Origin: Pelomonas asaccharophilus_A
Lineage (GTDB): Bacteria > Pseudomonadota > Gammaproteobacteria > Burkholderiales > Burkholderiaceae_C
Direction: 5' to 3'
NCBI RefSeq assembly: GCF_031458115.1
Contig: NZ_JAVDXV010000014.1
Coordinates: forward strand, 33,252-97,251
Length of the DNA: 64,000 bases
Positions 51,627-60,552 of the stretch are shown piece after piece. The notes below the pieces were generated by a model. It was not told the origin of the DNA, ran no database searches, and was given only the letters and a program-made list of their open reading frames with translations. The first letter of the stretch is position 1, and the number at the start of each line of letters is the position of its first letter. A program made the translations under genes and the position numbers.

Positions 51627-52745
51627 TCAGCGGATCTGCGCGATCAGCGGCGCGCCCAGCACGACGACGCGGTTGTCCGTCGCGAGGCCTCTGGTGACGA
51701 GCACGGTCTTCGCGTCCAGCGGCTTCACCTGCACGGGCTGCGGGGTGTAGCGCTCGGCGCCGGTCTTGATCCACACCACCGTCTCGTTGACGGGGCTACG
51801 CACGACTGCTTCTGCCGGTAGAGCTATGCCCTTGGCCTTGTCACGAAGCGCCACGATGACGTTGACTGTCTGGCCCACCGCGAGCGGTGCCGCCTGGCCA
51901 GGCTTGTCGGCCTGGGCGCGGAAAGTCAGCGGCAGCACGCCATCGCGTAGCGCGCGTGGCACGCCGGCAAGCTGCAGCTTCACACCGTCCTGCCCGGCCA
52001 AAGATGCGTTGCCGATGCGCTCGCCCAGCGTCACGTCGGCTGTCTGCGCTTCCACCATCAGACGGCTCGGGTCGATGATGTCGACGAGCACATCGCGGGC
52101 ATCGACGATCTGGCCGGCGGCGAGATCCGAGCGCGCAATGACACCGGACACCGGCGCGCGCAGCGGCTCACGCGACTGGATGCTGGCCGCAATGCTGCGC
52201 TCGCGCGCGGAGAGCGATTCGACGTCCACGCGCGCAGCCTCGATCTCCTTGCGCGGCACGGTGCCTTCCAGTCCTTTGAGGCGCTGGAGGCGCTGCTCGG
52301 CCAGTTGCCGACTGGCGCGCAGTTCGGCGCGCTGGGCTTCCTGACCTGCTTGCGCGAAGGGTTCGGACTGATAGCGCAGCCAAGCCAGGATCTCACCCTG
52401 GCGCACGGCTTGGCCGGGCACCGGCAAGCCCTTGGGGCCAGGCTCGATGCGGCCGACGTAGCTGGCCTGCACGCGTCCACTGGCGTTGGGATCCTGAACC
52501 ACTCGGCCGGGCAGCTGCAAGGTGGCGGCGGCCTCGGTCTCCGATGCCACCAGCGTGCGGATGCCCATGCGACGCTGGGCAATCTTCGGCACGTTGACGC
52601 TGCCGTCCGGAAGTCGCGCCAGACCTGATGCATTGACGGGCGCCGCCTGATCGAGATGCTCCCCATTTGGGCCATGAGCGCCGGGAGCGGACCAGCTCGA
52701 CAATGAGGCCAGCACTAGGCCGATGCAAAGAAGGGTGCGCTTCAT
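51627..52745 (-). CDS. Periplasmic adaptor (membrane fusion protein) of the RND pump
   Basis: A 372-residue CusB/CzcB-like adaptor with a cleavable signal peptide (MKRTLLCIGLVLASLSSWS-A). The mature protein begins APGAHGPNGEHLD, a motif identical in the neighbouring 212-residue protein. Then come LPGRVVQDPNASGRVQASYV, GQAVRQGEILAWLRYQSEP, an alpha-hairpin region (about 150-215), and barrel parts with PVSGVIARSDLAAGQIVDA and the C-terminal LGAPLIAQIR. Start ATG 52745 overlaps the upstream stop (ATGA). Confidence 0.87.
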   Translation of the reverse strand: MKRTLLCIGLVLASLSSWSAPGAHGPNGEHLDQAAPVNASGLARLPDGSVNVPKIAQRRMGIRTLVASETEAAATLQLPGRVVQDPNASGRVQASYVGRIEPGPKGLPVPGQAVRQGEILAWLRYQSEPFAQAGQEAQRAELRASRQLAEQRLQRLKGLEGTVPRKEIEAARVDVESLSARERSIAASIQSREPLRAPVSGVIARSDLAAGQIVDARDVLVDIIDPSRLMVEAQTADVTLGERIGNASLAGQDGVKLQLAGVPRALRDGVLPLTFRAQADKPGQAAPLAVGQTVNVIVALRDKAKGIALPAEAVVRSPVNETVVWIKTGAERYTPQPVQVKPLDAKTVLVTRGLATDNRVVVLGAPLIAQIR

Positions 52746-53380
52746 GCTTGGCCTCCGTTCCTCATCGAGAAGCCACGGCGGCGGCGCAGGGCGATGGTTA
52801 CCGCCAGCGCGGCCGTGATTACGCCAACACCAATCCACAGCTTGCGCGAGCCGCTCATGTGCTCATGGCCATGGTCATCGGTCTGACCATGGTCATGGCC
52901 GTGCGACGCATCGGCTGCGGCCTGCGCTTGCGTCGCCGTGACCTTCAACGTCGCGTCCAGCAGGTCCGAATCGTCGCCGGCGATGACCGTGATGACGATG
53001 GCATGGTCGCCAGGCTTGCTGAGCAACTTCAACATGGCCTCGTCGGCCACGGCGTAGTCGCCAAGGTCGGCATGGAAAGGTGCCTTGGCCTTCAGGCCGC
53101 CGGATTCGATCTCGACCTGCGCGTTCAGCACCGGCTCGTTGGTGGCGAATCGGTCGATCAGCATCGAGAGCTCGCCGCCGCCCAGTGTTGCGACGAGTTC
53201 GAACTGCTCGGTCTTGGCTTCGATCCGGGGACGGCTGCTGCCAGCGCTGGCGGTGGTAGTCGGGCCGTCGAGATGCTCGCCATTGGGGCCGTGCGCACCA
53301 GGCGCCGCGACCGCGCCCAGGCTGAGCGTGGCTGCCAGCACGGCGAAGAAGAGCGCGCGCGGCAAGAAGTGAGAAGTCAT
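52742..53380 (-). CDS. Periplasmic protein with C-terminal membrane helix
   Basis: A 212-residue protein: signal peptide ending AVA-AP, then the motif APGAHGPNGEHLD, a soluble domain (about 50-160) with ELSMLIDRFATNEPVLNAQV that resembles a periplasmic binding domain, a His/Asp stretch (HGHDHGQTDDHGHEH) and a C-terminal helix followed by a basic end. Both its start and its stop overlap neighbours by four bases. I know proteins like it next to CusAB-type operons but no assigned role; a metal chaperone for the adaptor is a fair guess. Confidence 0.65.
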   Translation of the reverse strand: MTSHFLPRALFFAVLAATLSLGAVAAPGAHGPNGEHLDGPTTTASAGSSRPRIEAKTEQFELVATLGGGELSMLIDRFATNEPVLNAQVEIESGGLKAKAPFHADLGDYAVADEAMLKLLSKPGDHAIVITVIAGDDSDLLDATLKVTATQAQAAADASHGHDHGQTDDHGHEHMSGSRKLWIGVGVITAALAVTIALRRRRGFSMRNGGQA

Positions 53381-54636
53381 GGGAGAAGTCCTTGAGCTTG
53401 TTGGAGTCGCGCCTGGGCCAGGCGCAGTTGGGCTTGTTGGCGTTCGTTGGCAGCCTCGGCCTGCGCGGCGGCATTCAGCGCGCGCAGCAGCTCGGGCAGC
53501 GGCGACTCACCGGCCTTGAATGACTTGTCGACGTGGCCTGCACGCTCTCGCAGCAGCGCGGCGCGCTGGGCTTCGAGTTGGCCCTGTGCCTCGGCCGCCC
53601 GAAGCTGGCTGCGGGCCAGCTCCAGCTCGGCCGTCAGCCGGTCTCGCATTCGCTGCTGCTGAACCAACGCCACGTCCACCTCGGTCAGGGCCGCCGCGAT
53701 GCGCGGCTGCGCGTACGTGGCGGTGCCAAACGGCATACGCAACGCCACGCCGACGCTGCTTTGCGCTGGGTTGCCCTGGCCGGGGCGATCCTGGCGCAGG
53801 CTGACTCCCAGCTCGGGCGCATCGCTGCGTTGGACCTGGACAGCGGCCAGTTTGCGCTGTGCGCGTTCGACGGCACGAACAGCAAGCTGCAGCTCTGGAT
53901 GGGCGTCGTTGAGCTCGAAGGCTGCCGGTTTGGAGGACTCAGCCTGCGCGGCCAGGGCCAAGCCAGTCAGCAGCTGCCACTGGGCCAGCTGGCCGCGCAG
54001 TCGCTGCGCAGCCTCAGCTTCCTGGGCTTTGCTCGCCAGCCATTCGGCCCGGGCGGCCATGGCGTCGGCCGGAGCGAGGTCGCCAGCCTTCACGCGCCGA
54101 TCGACGTCGTCGGTCAACTCAGCCAGCAACTGGTTTTGCAGCACGGTGAGGCGCTGCTCTGACTCTGCGGCAGCAAGCTGACCAAGGGCCTCGCGCACCT
54201 GGCCCGCCACCAGAAGACGTGCCGCCTGCTCGGCGGCGGCGCTCCAGTCGAGTTCAGCCTGAGCAGCCTGTCCGGCTGTCGCCCGAGCACCGTAGCGCCA
54301 AAGCGGCAATGCGATACCGATCTCAGTCTCGCGCAAGCCGTTGGCGGCGTTGCCGCGCCCTTGGCGCTGAGCCAGTTGAAGCGCTGGAGGGGCGGCTAAC
54401 CAGCTGCCGGCTACGGCCTGCTCGGCTCGGGCCTGCCGCTGCCGGCCGTGTGATTGGGCGGCCTCGGCTGAACGCTGCCAGGCAGCCTCTACGGCCTGTG
54501 CCAGGCTGGGACGCGTTGCGGCCAGGGTTGCAGTTGGGATAGGGGTGGGGGGCTGAGCCTGAGCGGCACAGCCGAGCGCGCTGACGGCCAAGGCGCCGCC
54601 AGCGAGCCATGGAACAAACCATGGATGGGGTTTCAC
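53377..54636 (-). CDS. TolC-type outer-membrane efflux protein of the RND operon
   Basis: A 419-residue OEP-family protein with signal peptide from GTG 54636 (VKPHPWFVPWLAGGALAVSA). A Cys in ALGCAAQA may be a lipobox. The helical OEP repeats are Ala/Gln-rich: PSLAQAVEAAWQRSAEAAQ near residue 45, GIALPLWRYGARATAGQ near 105 and SFKAGESPLPELLRALNAA near 375. Low complexity makes fine comparison hard. Its stop overlaps the next start (ATGA). It provides the outer-membrane duct for the pump at 48488. Confidence 0.82.
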   Translation of the reverse strand: MKPHPWFVPWLAGGALAVSALGCAAQAQPPTPIPTATLAATRPSLAQAVEAAWQRSAEAAQSHGRQRQARAEQAVAGSWLAAPPALQLAQRQGRGNAANGLRETEIGIALPLWRYGARATAGQAAQAELDWSAAAEQAARLLVAGQVREALGQLAAAESEQRLTVLQNQLLAELTDDVDRRVKAGDLAPADAMAARAEWLASKAQEAEAAQRLRGQLAQWQLLTGLALAAQAESSKPAAFELNDAHPELQLAVRAVERAQRKLAAVQVQRSDAPELGVSLRQDRPGQGNPAQSSVGVALRMPFGTATYAQPRIAAALTEVDVALVQQQRMRDRLTAELELARSQLRAAEAQGQLEAQRAALLRERAGHVDKSFKAGESPLPELLRALNAAAQAEAANERQQAQLRLAQARLQQAQGLLP

Positions 54637-54731
54637 GAGAGTCCTGATGCGAAGGGCGGACCGGCCATGGAGGCAGGCCAACGCCGTGGCGACAGACAGC
54701 CGCGCGTCAACGCGCGCGGGTCACGGCGGAA

Positions 54732-55094
54732 TCAGGACAAGTCTCTGGGTGGCCGTTCAGGGCCGGCCAGGATTGGCGGGGGAGGGGGCGTTGCCGTGGC
54801 AAGCACGGGCATCTCAGGTGGCAACGGCGGCAAGCTCAGATCCACATGGGTCATCAAGACGGGCGCATGAACAGCGCCGTCGCCGGCAATATGCTGTGCA
54901 GAAGCTACCGACTGATCCTCGTGCGGGCCATCACCATCGCCATGATCATCGTGATGGTGGGCCTGGCCCTCAAGGTGCATCACCGCGTGATCCTGCTCGG
55001 CGCCATCAGACGCGAGCAAAGCAGCAGCCGTGCTGGCAAGTGCATTCAGGCACATGCAAAGCATCAGGAAGAAGGTGATAACACCACGGCGCAT
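54732..55094 (-). CDS. Small His-rich exported protein at the head of the operon
   Basis: A 120-residue protein: hydrophobic signal segment MRRGVITFFLMLCMCLNALA, then HAVMHLEGQAHHHDDHGDGD and a C-terminal proline-rich part (PPLPPEMP, TPPPPP). The organisation resembles CzcI-like leaders of metal efflux operons, but the Cys pairs of CzcI are absent. It begins the reverse efflux operon, 95 bases before the TolC-type gene. Confidence 0.6.
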   Translation of the reverse strand: MRRGVITFFLMLCMCLNALASTAAALLASDGAEQDHAVMHLEGQAHHHDDHGDGDGPHEDQSVASAQHIAGDGAVHAPVLMTHVDLSLPPLPPEMPVLATATPPPPPILAGPERPPRDLS

Positions 55095-55172
55095 GGTTTT
55101 TACTTTACCGCAGCCCTTGTAGACCTTGATTGGAGGAGGACTTCCGTACGGGCAGAGGAGTCAAAAAACGTC

Positions 55173-55182
55173 CAAAGTTTCA
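55173..55182. promoter_or_regulatory. Shared 10-mer CAAAGTTTCA, copy 1
   Basis: It lies 79 bases upstream of the first gene of the efflux operon. The same 10-mer occurs at 57301-57310 in front of the nearby response-regulator gene. In this GC-rich DNA two such A/T-rich copies are unlikely by chance, so it may be the operator of that regulator. Confidence 0.4.
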
Positions 55183-55206
55183 CTTGCGGGCATCATCGAG
55201 ATTCAC

Positions 55207-56556
55207 CTAACGCGGCAACGATATTCGAGCGCGCAGGCCGCCTTCCCGACGGTTGGACAGCCCCAAAGTCCCTCCATGCAGTTGCACACATGACAAGGCG
55301 ATGGCCAGTCCCAGTCCGAAGCTGTGTGAGACGCCGTCATCCCCGCGTACGTAGGGCTCGAACACTCGAGCCAAGCGGTCCTCGGGGATGCCTGGGCCGT
55401 CATCGTCAATGTCGATCAACACATTCTCCGGGTCTGACTCGTGCAGGCTTAATCTGACCGTCTGCGCATGGCGCAGCGCGTTGTCAATGAGATTGCCGAT
55501 CGCCCGACGAAGGGCCAGCGATCGTCCGCGCCAGATGATGGGTGAGGGGGGCGCGTGCATCTCCAGTACCCGCCCGGTTTGCTGGCGCTCGCGGACGACA
55601 GCGGAACACAGTGTCACGAGATCCACGTCATCGCTCGACTCGACTTGATGTTCGTCGCGAGCGAAGCGCAGGGTTTCGTCGACCATCTCCTGCAGCTCGG
55701 CCAACGAGCGCGTCATGCCGGCTCTCACTGTGGCGTCGTCAACCATTGAGACGCGCAGACGCAAGGCTGTCAGCGGTGCGCGAAGGTCGTGACTTATCGA
55801 CGCAAGGAGGCGAGTTCGCTCGTCGACGTATCGGATCAGCCGGGTCTGCAACTCATTGAAGCTGGCACTCAGATCACGCAGCTCGGTCGGACCGTCCAAA
55901 GGAAGTGCCGAAGGGCGTTCGCCGCGGCCGAAGCGTTGCATGGTGTCTGCAAGGCTGCGCCAGGGGCGTAGCAGGCGCTGCAGGGCTATCACCATCAGGG
56001 CGCCTGTCAACAGCGCACTGGTCAACAGCGAGGCTGCGATCAGGAGTGCGTCGCCCGGCTGCGCGACCGGTCCCAGTCTGGCGTTGAGCCAGCGCCCGTC
56101 GGGCAAATCCACTGCTACCGCCAGCCCGGATTCGGATTGCCCGGGCCACCACGCTGGAATCCAGCTGTGGAGCCCCTGTTCCAGTCCGTCCAAGGGGCCC
56201 AGATGGACGCGAGGCAGTGCCTCGGGACGAAGCCGCGTGCGCAATGCCTGGGCAAAGGTGGCCTCGTTGGCATTCATGGGCTTCGCGTCGACCTCTGGCG
56301 CGGAAGTCACTCGGAAAACCGCTTCCGAAGACTGAGCAGCGCCCAGCAATACGGCGATTCGTTCCGGATTGGCGATCTCCGCCATGCGATAGACGGCAAC
56401 CAGGCGATCCAACGCTTGATCGCGAGCGACCGGGTGCAGGCCGCCATAGGCATACCACCACAGCGCCAGCACGAGAACATTCGCGAGCGTAAGGGCCGAA
56501 CCCAGCACCAGCAACAACTGGGTGCGCAATCGCAAAGGGCGGCGTAGCTTAGACAA
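55207..56556 (-). CDS. Sensor histidine kinase
   Basis: A 449-residue membrane kinase, EnvZ-like in layout: helix 1 (about 15-35), periplasmic domain of about 130 residues containing LHSWIPAWWPGQSE, helix 2 (about 170-192), HAMP, phospho-acceptor H256 in SISHDLRAPLTALRLRV, then NLIDNALRHAQ, DDDGPGIP and FGLGLAIALSCVQLHGG. Signal unknown. It is the second gene after its response regulator, five bases apart, and is convergent-free with the efflux operon to the left on the same strand. Confidence 0.87.
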   Translation of the reverse strand: MSKLRRPLRLRTQLLLVLGSALTLANVLVLALWWYAYGGLHPVARDQALDRLVAVYRMAEIANPERIAVLLGAAQSSEAVFRVTSAPEVDAKPMNANEATFAQALRTRLRPEALPRVHLGPLDGLEQGLHSWIPAWWPGQSESGLAVAVDLPDGRWLNARLGPVAQPGDALLIAASLLTSALLTGALMVIALQRLLRPWRSLADTMQRFGRGERPSALPLDGPTELRDLSASFNELQTRLIRYVDERTRLLASISHDLRAPLTALRLRVSMVDDATVRAGMTRSLAELQEMVDETLRFARDEHQVESSDDVDLVTLCSAVVRERQQTGRVLEMHAPPSPIIWRGRSLALRRAIGNLIDNALRHAQTVRLSLHESDPENVLIDIDDDGPGIPEDRLARVFEPYVRGDDGVSHSFGLGLAIALSCVQLHGGTLGLSNRREGGLRARISLPR

Positions 56557-56561
56557 CGTCC

Positions 56562-57293
56562 TCAGACCGCGAGTGGCACTTCCGCTAGCGCCTGTTTGCT
56601 CACAGTTGCCGTCAACTGATAGCCGTCGCCCCAGGCTGTCCGCAGCAGTGCGGGGCGGCGCGGGTCAGCCTCGATCTTGCGGCGCAACCGGCTGACCTGG
56701 CTGTCAATGCTGCGGTCGAAGACTTCGGCGCCTTCGCTGCACAGGTCCAGAAGCCGTTGGCGGGCCAGCACCTCGCCCGGACGCTGCAACAGCACGGCGA
56801 GCAGCCGGGATTCGGCGGCGCTGAGCGCGAGTCGGCGCCCGTCATCGTGGCTCAGGCTGCGGTCGGAGGGGTCGAAGCACCATTCAGCAAAGCGATAGAC
56901 CCAGGCCGCTGTGGCCTGCGTCGCTCGGCCACAGCGGCGCAAAACGTTGCGGATGCGCGCATTCAGCTCGTCAGGCTCGAAGGGCTTGATCAGATAGTCG
57001 TCCGCTCCAGTCTCCAACCCGGCGACGCGGTGTGCCGGAGCAGCCAACGCAGACAACAGGATGACCGGACGCCCTCCGGCCTGCAACTCGCGACACAGAG
57101 CGAGACCACTACCGTCGGGCAGCATGACGTCAAGCACGATCAGGTCGAAGTCATCGTCTTGCAGTGCATTGCGCGCGGTGGCCAGGTCGGATGCGGCGCG
57201 CACTGCAAACCCGCGACGTGTCAGGAAGGCCTCCAGCGCGTCGCGGATTTCGGGGTGGTCATCAATGACCAGTAGCCGGCCAGCGCTTGCCAT
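56562..57293 (-). CDS. OmpR-family response regulator
   Basis: A 243-residue regulator: receiver with VIDDHPEIRDALEAFL, phospho-acceptor Asp in LIVLDVMLPDGSG (about residue 54), TGADDYLIKPFEPDEL, and a winged helix with LSAAESRLLAVLLQRPGEV and DSQVSRLRRKIEADPRRP. It is the partner of the kinase that follows. The gene is divergent from the TonB-dependent receptor gene 73 bases away. Similar regulator-sensor pairs next to receptors (PfeR-PfeS with PfeA) control siderophore uptake, but the shared 10-mer also points to the efflux operon. Confidence 0.88.
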   Translation of the reverse strand: MASAGRLLVIDDHPEIRDALEAFLTRRGFAVRAASDLATARNALQDDDFDLIVLDVMLPDGSGLALCRELQAGGRPVILLSALAAPAHRVAGLETGADDYLIKPFEPDELNARIRNVLRRCGRATQATAAWVYRFAEWCFDPSDRSLSHDDGRRLALSAAESRLLAVLLQRPGEVLARQRLLDLCSEGAEVFDRSIDSQVSRLRRKIEADPRRPALLRTAWGDGYQLTATVSKQALAEVPLAV

Positions 57294-57300
57294 AACTTGA

Positions 57301-57310
57301 CAAAGTTTCA
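57301..57310. promoter_or_regulatory. Shared 10-mer CAAAGTTTCA, copy 2
   Basis: It lies eight bases upstream of the response regulator start and 56 bases before the receptor start. Position close to the regulator's own start fits autoregulation. See copy 1 at 55173. Confidence 0.4.
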
Positions 57311-57318
57311 GAAAACGT

Positions 57319-57337
57319 AATGCGTACGATTCTCATT
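57319..57337. promoter_or_regulatory. Fur-box-like site before the TonB-dependent receptor gene
   Basis: AATGCGTACGATTCTCATT: the right half ATTCTCATT is the common betaproteobacterial Fur half-site and the left AATG matches in part. Spaced 29 bases from the receptor ATG. Iron repression is likely but not proven. Confidence 0.5.
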
Positions 57338-57365
57338 TGAACATACTGTTACTGGAGTTCTTCCG

Positions 57366-59921
57366 ATGGCCCCGCTGCGCCGGACCCGTGGATCGGTGTC
57401 CGCTTCCTTTCGTCTTCAACCCGCTGCCCAGGCCGTCGCCTGCCTGACTCTGGCCGCGCTGTCGGCCCCCGTGGCGGCCCAGACCGCGGCCCAGGCCACC
57501 TCTGCAGAGAACGTGCTGGCGCCGGTTGTCGTGTCTGCCTCTCGCATCGCGCAGAAGATCACCGAGGCACCGGCGAGCATCAGCGTTGTCAGTCGTGAAG
57601 AACTCTCGACGCGCCCCTACCTGACCCTGCTGGACGCGCTGCGCGACATGGAAGGCGTGGATGTGGGTGAGACCCGTGACAAGGCCGGCGCCGGCACCAT
57701 CAGCATCCGCGGCATGGGCGCCGACTACACGCTGGTGCTCATCGACGGCCGTCGGCAGAGCAACGTCGGCGACATCTACCCGAACAATTTCGGTGGCAGC
57801 CAGTTCAGCCACCTGCCGCCGCTGGAGGCGATCGAACGAATCGAGGTCATCCGCGGCCCGATGTCCACGCTGTATGGCTCGGACGCCATCGGCGGCGTCA
57901 TCAACGTCATCACGCGCAAAGTCGGCACGAAGTGGCTGGGCTCGCTGTCGGTCAGCACGACCAAGCAGACCAACGATGCGTTCGGGGACGACAGTACCGC
58001 CGATTTCTACGCTACCGGACCGCTGGTGTCGGGCCTGCTGGGTCTTGCGGTTCGTGGCAGCTACTACGACCGGGAAGCATCCAATCCCGAGTACGCAGCT
58101 TTGCCGCTGCCGGACGGCACGATGTGGACCCGCCCGCTGGGATTTGGTGGCGGCGGCCGCACTGTAGAGAACGTCGCCAAATCTGGTGGCGCTCGCCTGG
58201 CGCTCACGCCTGCGGCCGGTCACGAGGTCCTGCTGGACTACGACGTGTCCCGTCAGAGCTATGACAACAGCGAGGCCCAGCTGGGAACGCGTGATGGCGT
58301 GGACTCGCTCTGGCGCACTGGCAACAAGGCCACGTTGAGCTACGCGAACCCGTTCTATCGCTCCACCTATACGGGAACGGCGTCCAACCTCTCGACCTGG
58401 AACCCGCAGACCCTGACGCGAGCCGTCGTGGCCAACCCCGGCTTCGACCCGTCCCGCGCCGTCACATCGAGCAATGCGCCCTTCCGCAACGTCCTGGTCG
58501 CCCAGCCTCGCGTGGGCTACACCGAGCAGCAACGCTTCACCCGTGAGCAGGTGTCGCTGAGCCACATCGGCCGCTTCGATCGTTTCAACACGGAAGTAAT
58601 CCTCAGTCATGTGCAGACTGCCAACCTCGGCCGGTCGCAACCGCTGACCGTGGAGGAGCGCGCCGAGCTGCTTGCCTACATGAAGACGCAGGGCCAGGTG
58701 ACCGGTGGGGAGCTCACGGGGGGCATCACCACCGGCGTGCCCAACGCGGCCCAGTCCGCTTGGCTGAACGCCAACCTGCTGCCTCGCGAGCGGCGCACGA
58801 TGGAAGTTCGCCAAACCTCGCTGGACGGCAAGGTGGACTTCGAACTGGGCTCGCAGCACTACGTGGTGCTGGGTGCGCAGATCCTCGACGCGAAGATGGA
58901 AGACAGCGTGTTCGGCATGGTCGGCGGCGGCTATCAGACCGGCGTCATCCAGCCCCACAAGCAGTGGGCACTTTTCGCCGAGGACAACTGGGCGATCAGC
59001 AAGCAGTTCACGCTGACGGCAGGCATCCGCTACGACAACCACAACGTGTTCGGCAGCCGCACCAGCCCGCGCGTGTACGGTGTCTGGAACGCGGCTCCGA
59101 ACTGGACCGTGAAGGGCGGCATCAGCACCGGCTACAAGACCCCAAAGACGAGCGACCTCTACCCCGGCGTCACGGGCTTTGGCGGCCAGGGTGTCAGCCC
59201 CATGGTGGGCACGCCCGGTCTGCGGCCGGAAACCAGCGTCAACGGCGAGCTGGCGGTTTACTACGAGACGGCCGCGTTGGCATTCAACGCCACGGTGTTC
59301 ACGAACCGGTTCCGCAACAAGATCGCCACGGCAGAGAACGTCCCCAACTGCGAACTCGTCACTGCCGGCCAGGCTTGCGTGGACCTGGGCGTGGGCTGGG
59401 CCGACCTGGGCTACACGGGCTTCAGCCAGAAGCGCAACATCGACCGCGCCGAGGCGCGTGGCATCGAGTTGGCCGGCCGCGTGCAGCTGCCCTGGCGCCT
59501 GAGCCTGCGCGGCAACTACACGTTCACGGATTCGGAGCAGAAGTCGGGCGTCGATGTTGGCCTGCCCATTACCGGCAACCCGGCCAAGCACATGCTGAAC
59601 ACCAGTCTGAGCTGGAAAACCACCGACGCGCTGAGCACCACACTGCAGATGGAGGCTCGCTCCAATCGCTTCAACAGCCGCAACGCGACAACCGGTGATG
59701 TCAGCTACTACAAGAACTATCAGGTGCTGCACCTGGCCGCCAGCTACAAGTTCAGCCCGATGCTGACGATCAACGCTCGCGTCAACAACCTGCTGGATCG
59801 GGACTTCACGTCCAGCCAGTGCTCGCTGGCTGCGACGCAGGACCAGTACAGCTGTGTGGACGACTACCTGACCAAGGACAAGGCACGCAGCTTCTGGATC
59901 GGCATGAACCTGCGGTTCTGA
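57366..59921 (+). CDS. TonB-dependent outer-membrane receptor (siderophore/metal-chelate type)
   Basis: An 851-residue 22-strand receptor. After a long signal region ending VAA-QT, a TonB-box-like VVVSAS precedes the plug domain with RIAQKITEAPASISVV, SIRGMGADYTLVLIDGRRQS, and RIEVIRGPMSTLYGSDAIGG. The barrel ends with SFWIGMNLRF, terminal Phe included. The plug signature is that of the CirA/FepA branch, so a catecholate siderophore is the best guess; vitamin B12 or heme are less likely. A Fur-like box lies upstream and a divergent two-component system adjoins. A very long opposite-strand frame across the gene is a codon-bias artefact. Confidence 0.9.
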   Translation: MAPLRRTRGSVSASFRLQPAAQAVACLTLAALSAPVAAQTAAQATSAENVLAPVVVSASRIAQKITEAPASISVVSREELSTRPYLTLLDALRDMEGVDVGETRDKAGAGTISIRGMGADYTLVLIDGRRQSNVGDIYPNNFGGSQFSHLPPLEAIERIEVIRGPMSTLYGSDAIGGVINVITRKVGTKWLGSLSVSTTKQTNDAFGDDSTADFYATGPLVSGLLGLAVRGSYYDREASNPEYAALPLPDGTMWTRPLGFGGGGRTVENVAKSGGARLALTPAAGHEVLLDYDVSRQSYDNSEAQLGTRDGVDSLWRTGNKATLSYANPFYRSTYTGTASNLSTWNPQTLTRAVVANPGFDPSRAVTSSNAPFRNVLVAQPRVGYTEQQRFTREQVSLSHIGRFDRFNTEVILSHVQTANLGRSQPLTVEERAELLAYMKTQGQVTGGELTGGITTGVPNAAQSAWLNANLLPRERRTMEVRQTSLDGKVDFELGSQHYVVLGAQILDAKMEDSVFGMVGGGYQTGVIQPHKQWALFAEDNWAISKQFTLTAGIRYDNHNVFGSRTSPRVYGVWNAAPNWTVKGGISTGYKTPKTSDLYPGVTGFGGQGVSPMVGTPGLRPETSVNGELAVYYETAALAFNATVFTNRFRNKIATAENVPNCELVTAGQACVDLGVGWADLGYTGFSQKRNIDRAEARGIELAGRVQLPWRLSLRGNYTFTDSEQKSGVDVGLPITGNPAKHMLNTSLSWKTTDALSTTLQMEARSNRFNSRNATTGDVSYYKNYQVLHLAASYKFSPMLTINARVNNLLDRDFTSSQCSLAATQDQYSCVDDYLTKDKARSFWIGMNLRF

Positions 59922-60139
59922 GCGGTGCGAGACGTTGCAGCCTGACGGACTGACATGCGCTGCCGCCGCGCCGGCATTGCCGACGGTGGCGTGGCGTCGT
60001 TGATCACCGGAGGGCTGCGTTCTCGACGAGCGAGGCTTTGGACGCCGTGCAGGCGTCTAGCGAAGATCTGCTTGACTCTGGAGCTGCTACAGGGTTTTCA
60101 ATACACCCTGTCGCCGCAACCAATCACGACAGATTCGCC

Positions 60140-60502
60140 ATGACCCAGTTCTCCAAACGCATTGCACCTCACGTCGATCAAGAGCTCGCCGAGGCGCGAC
60201 GCCTTGAGTCGACGGGTCAAACAGACGCCAGCTTCATCCACCTCGAACGCGCACACGTGCTCGGCCAAGCCTCGACCTTCCACCATGTACGGGTGCATGT
60301 CCAGATGCTTGGCTGGGCAGCTCGTCACCGTGTCTGGAAAGAGATTCGAGGCCAGGTTCTTCGAATCATTGGAGCTGCGACCAAGACCGTGTTCGGCTGG
60401 GTGCCGACCGGCAACACCGGTGGCGCCAACGTCAGTCCATTCAAGCCACTGCCGGTGCCAGCCGAGCTCGCGCGAACGATCGCGGATGCGAAGCGCGGCT
60501 AA
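60140..60502 (+). CDS. DUF3703 family protein (copy 2)
   Basis: A 120-residue homologue of the protein at 21166. The same signature occurs: FIHLERAHVLGQASTFHHV and NTGGANVSPFKPLPVP. It is followed 50 bases later by dsbB, so it may be the first gene of that operon. The 218 bases before it after the receptor gene hold no feature I can name. Function of the family is unknown. Confidence 0.8.
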   Translation: MTQFSKRIAPHVDQELAEARRLESTGQTDASFIHLERAHVLGQASTFHHVRVHVQMLGWAARHRVWKEIRGQVLRIIGAATKTVFGWVPTGNTGGANVSPFKPLPVPAELARTIADAKRG

Positions 60503-60552
60503 CGGGATGATCGAGAAGTCGTCCCGATGGATCTTTATGCCTGGAGTCGCTC

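Noticed and set aside
57333..59732. A 799-codon open frame on the strand opposite the TonB receptor, and similar long opposite frames across other genes (2801-4153, 4944-6131, 6490-8298)
   Set aside because: They mirror true genes in the phase where GC-rich codon bias removes stops, are rich in Arg/His/Gln/Val without domains, and have no ribosome sites.
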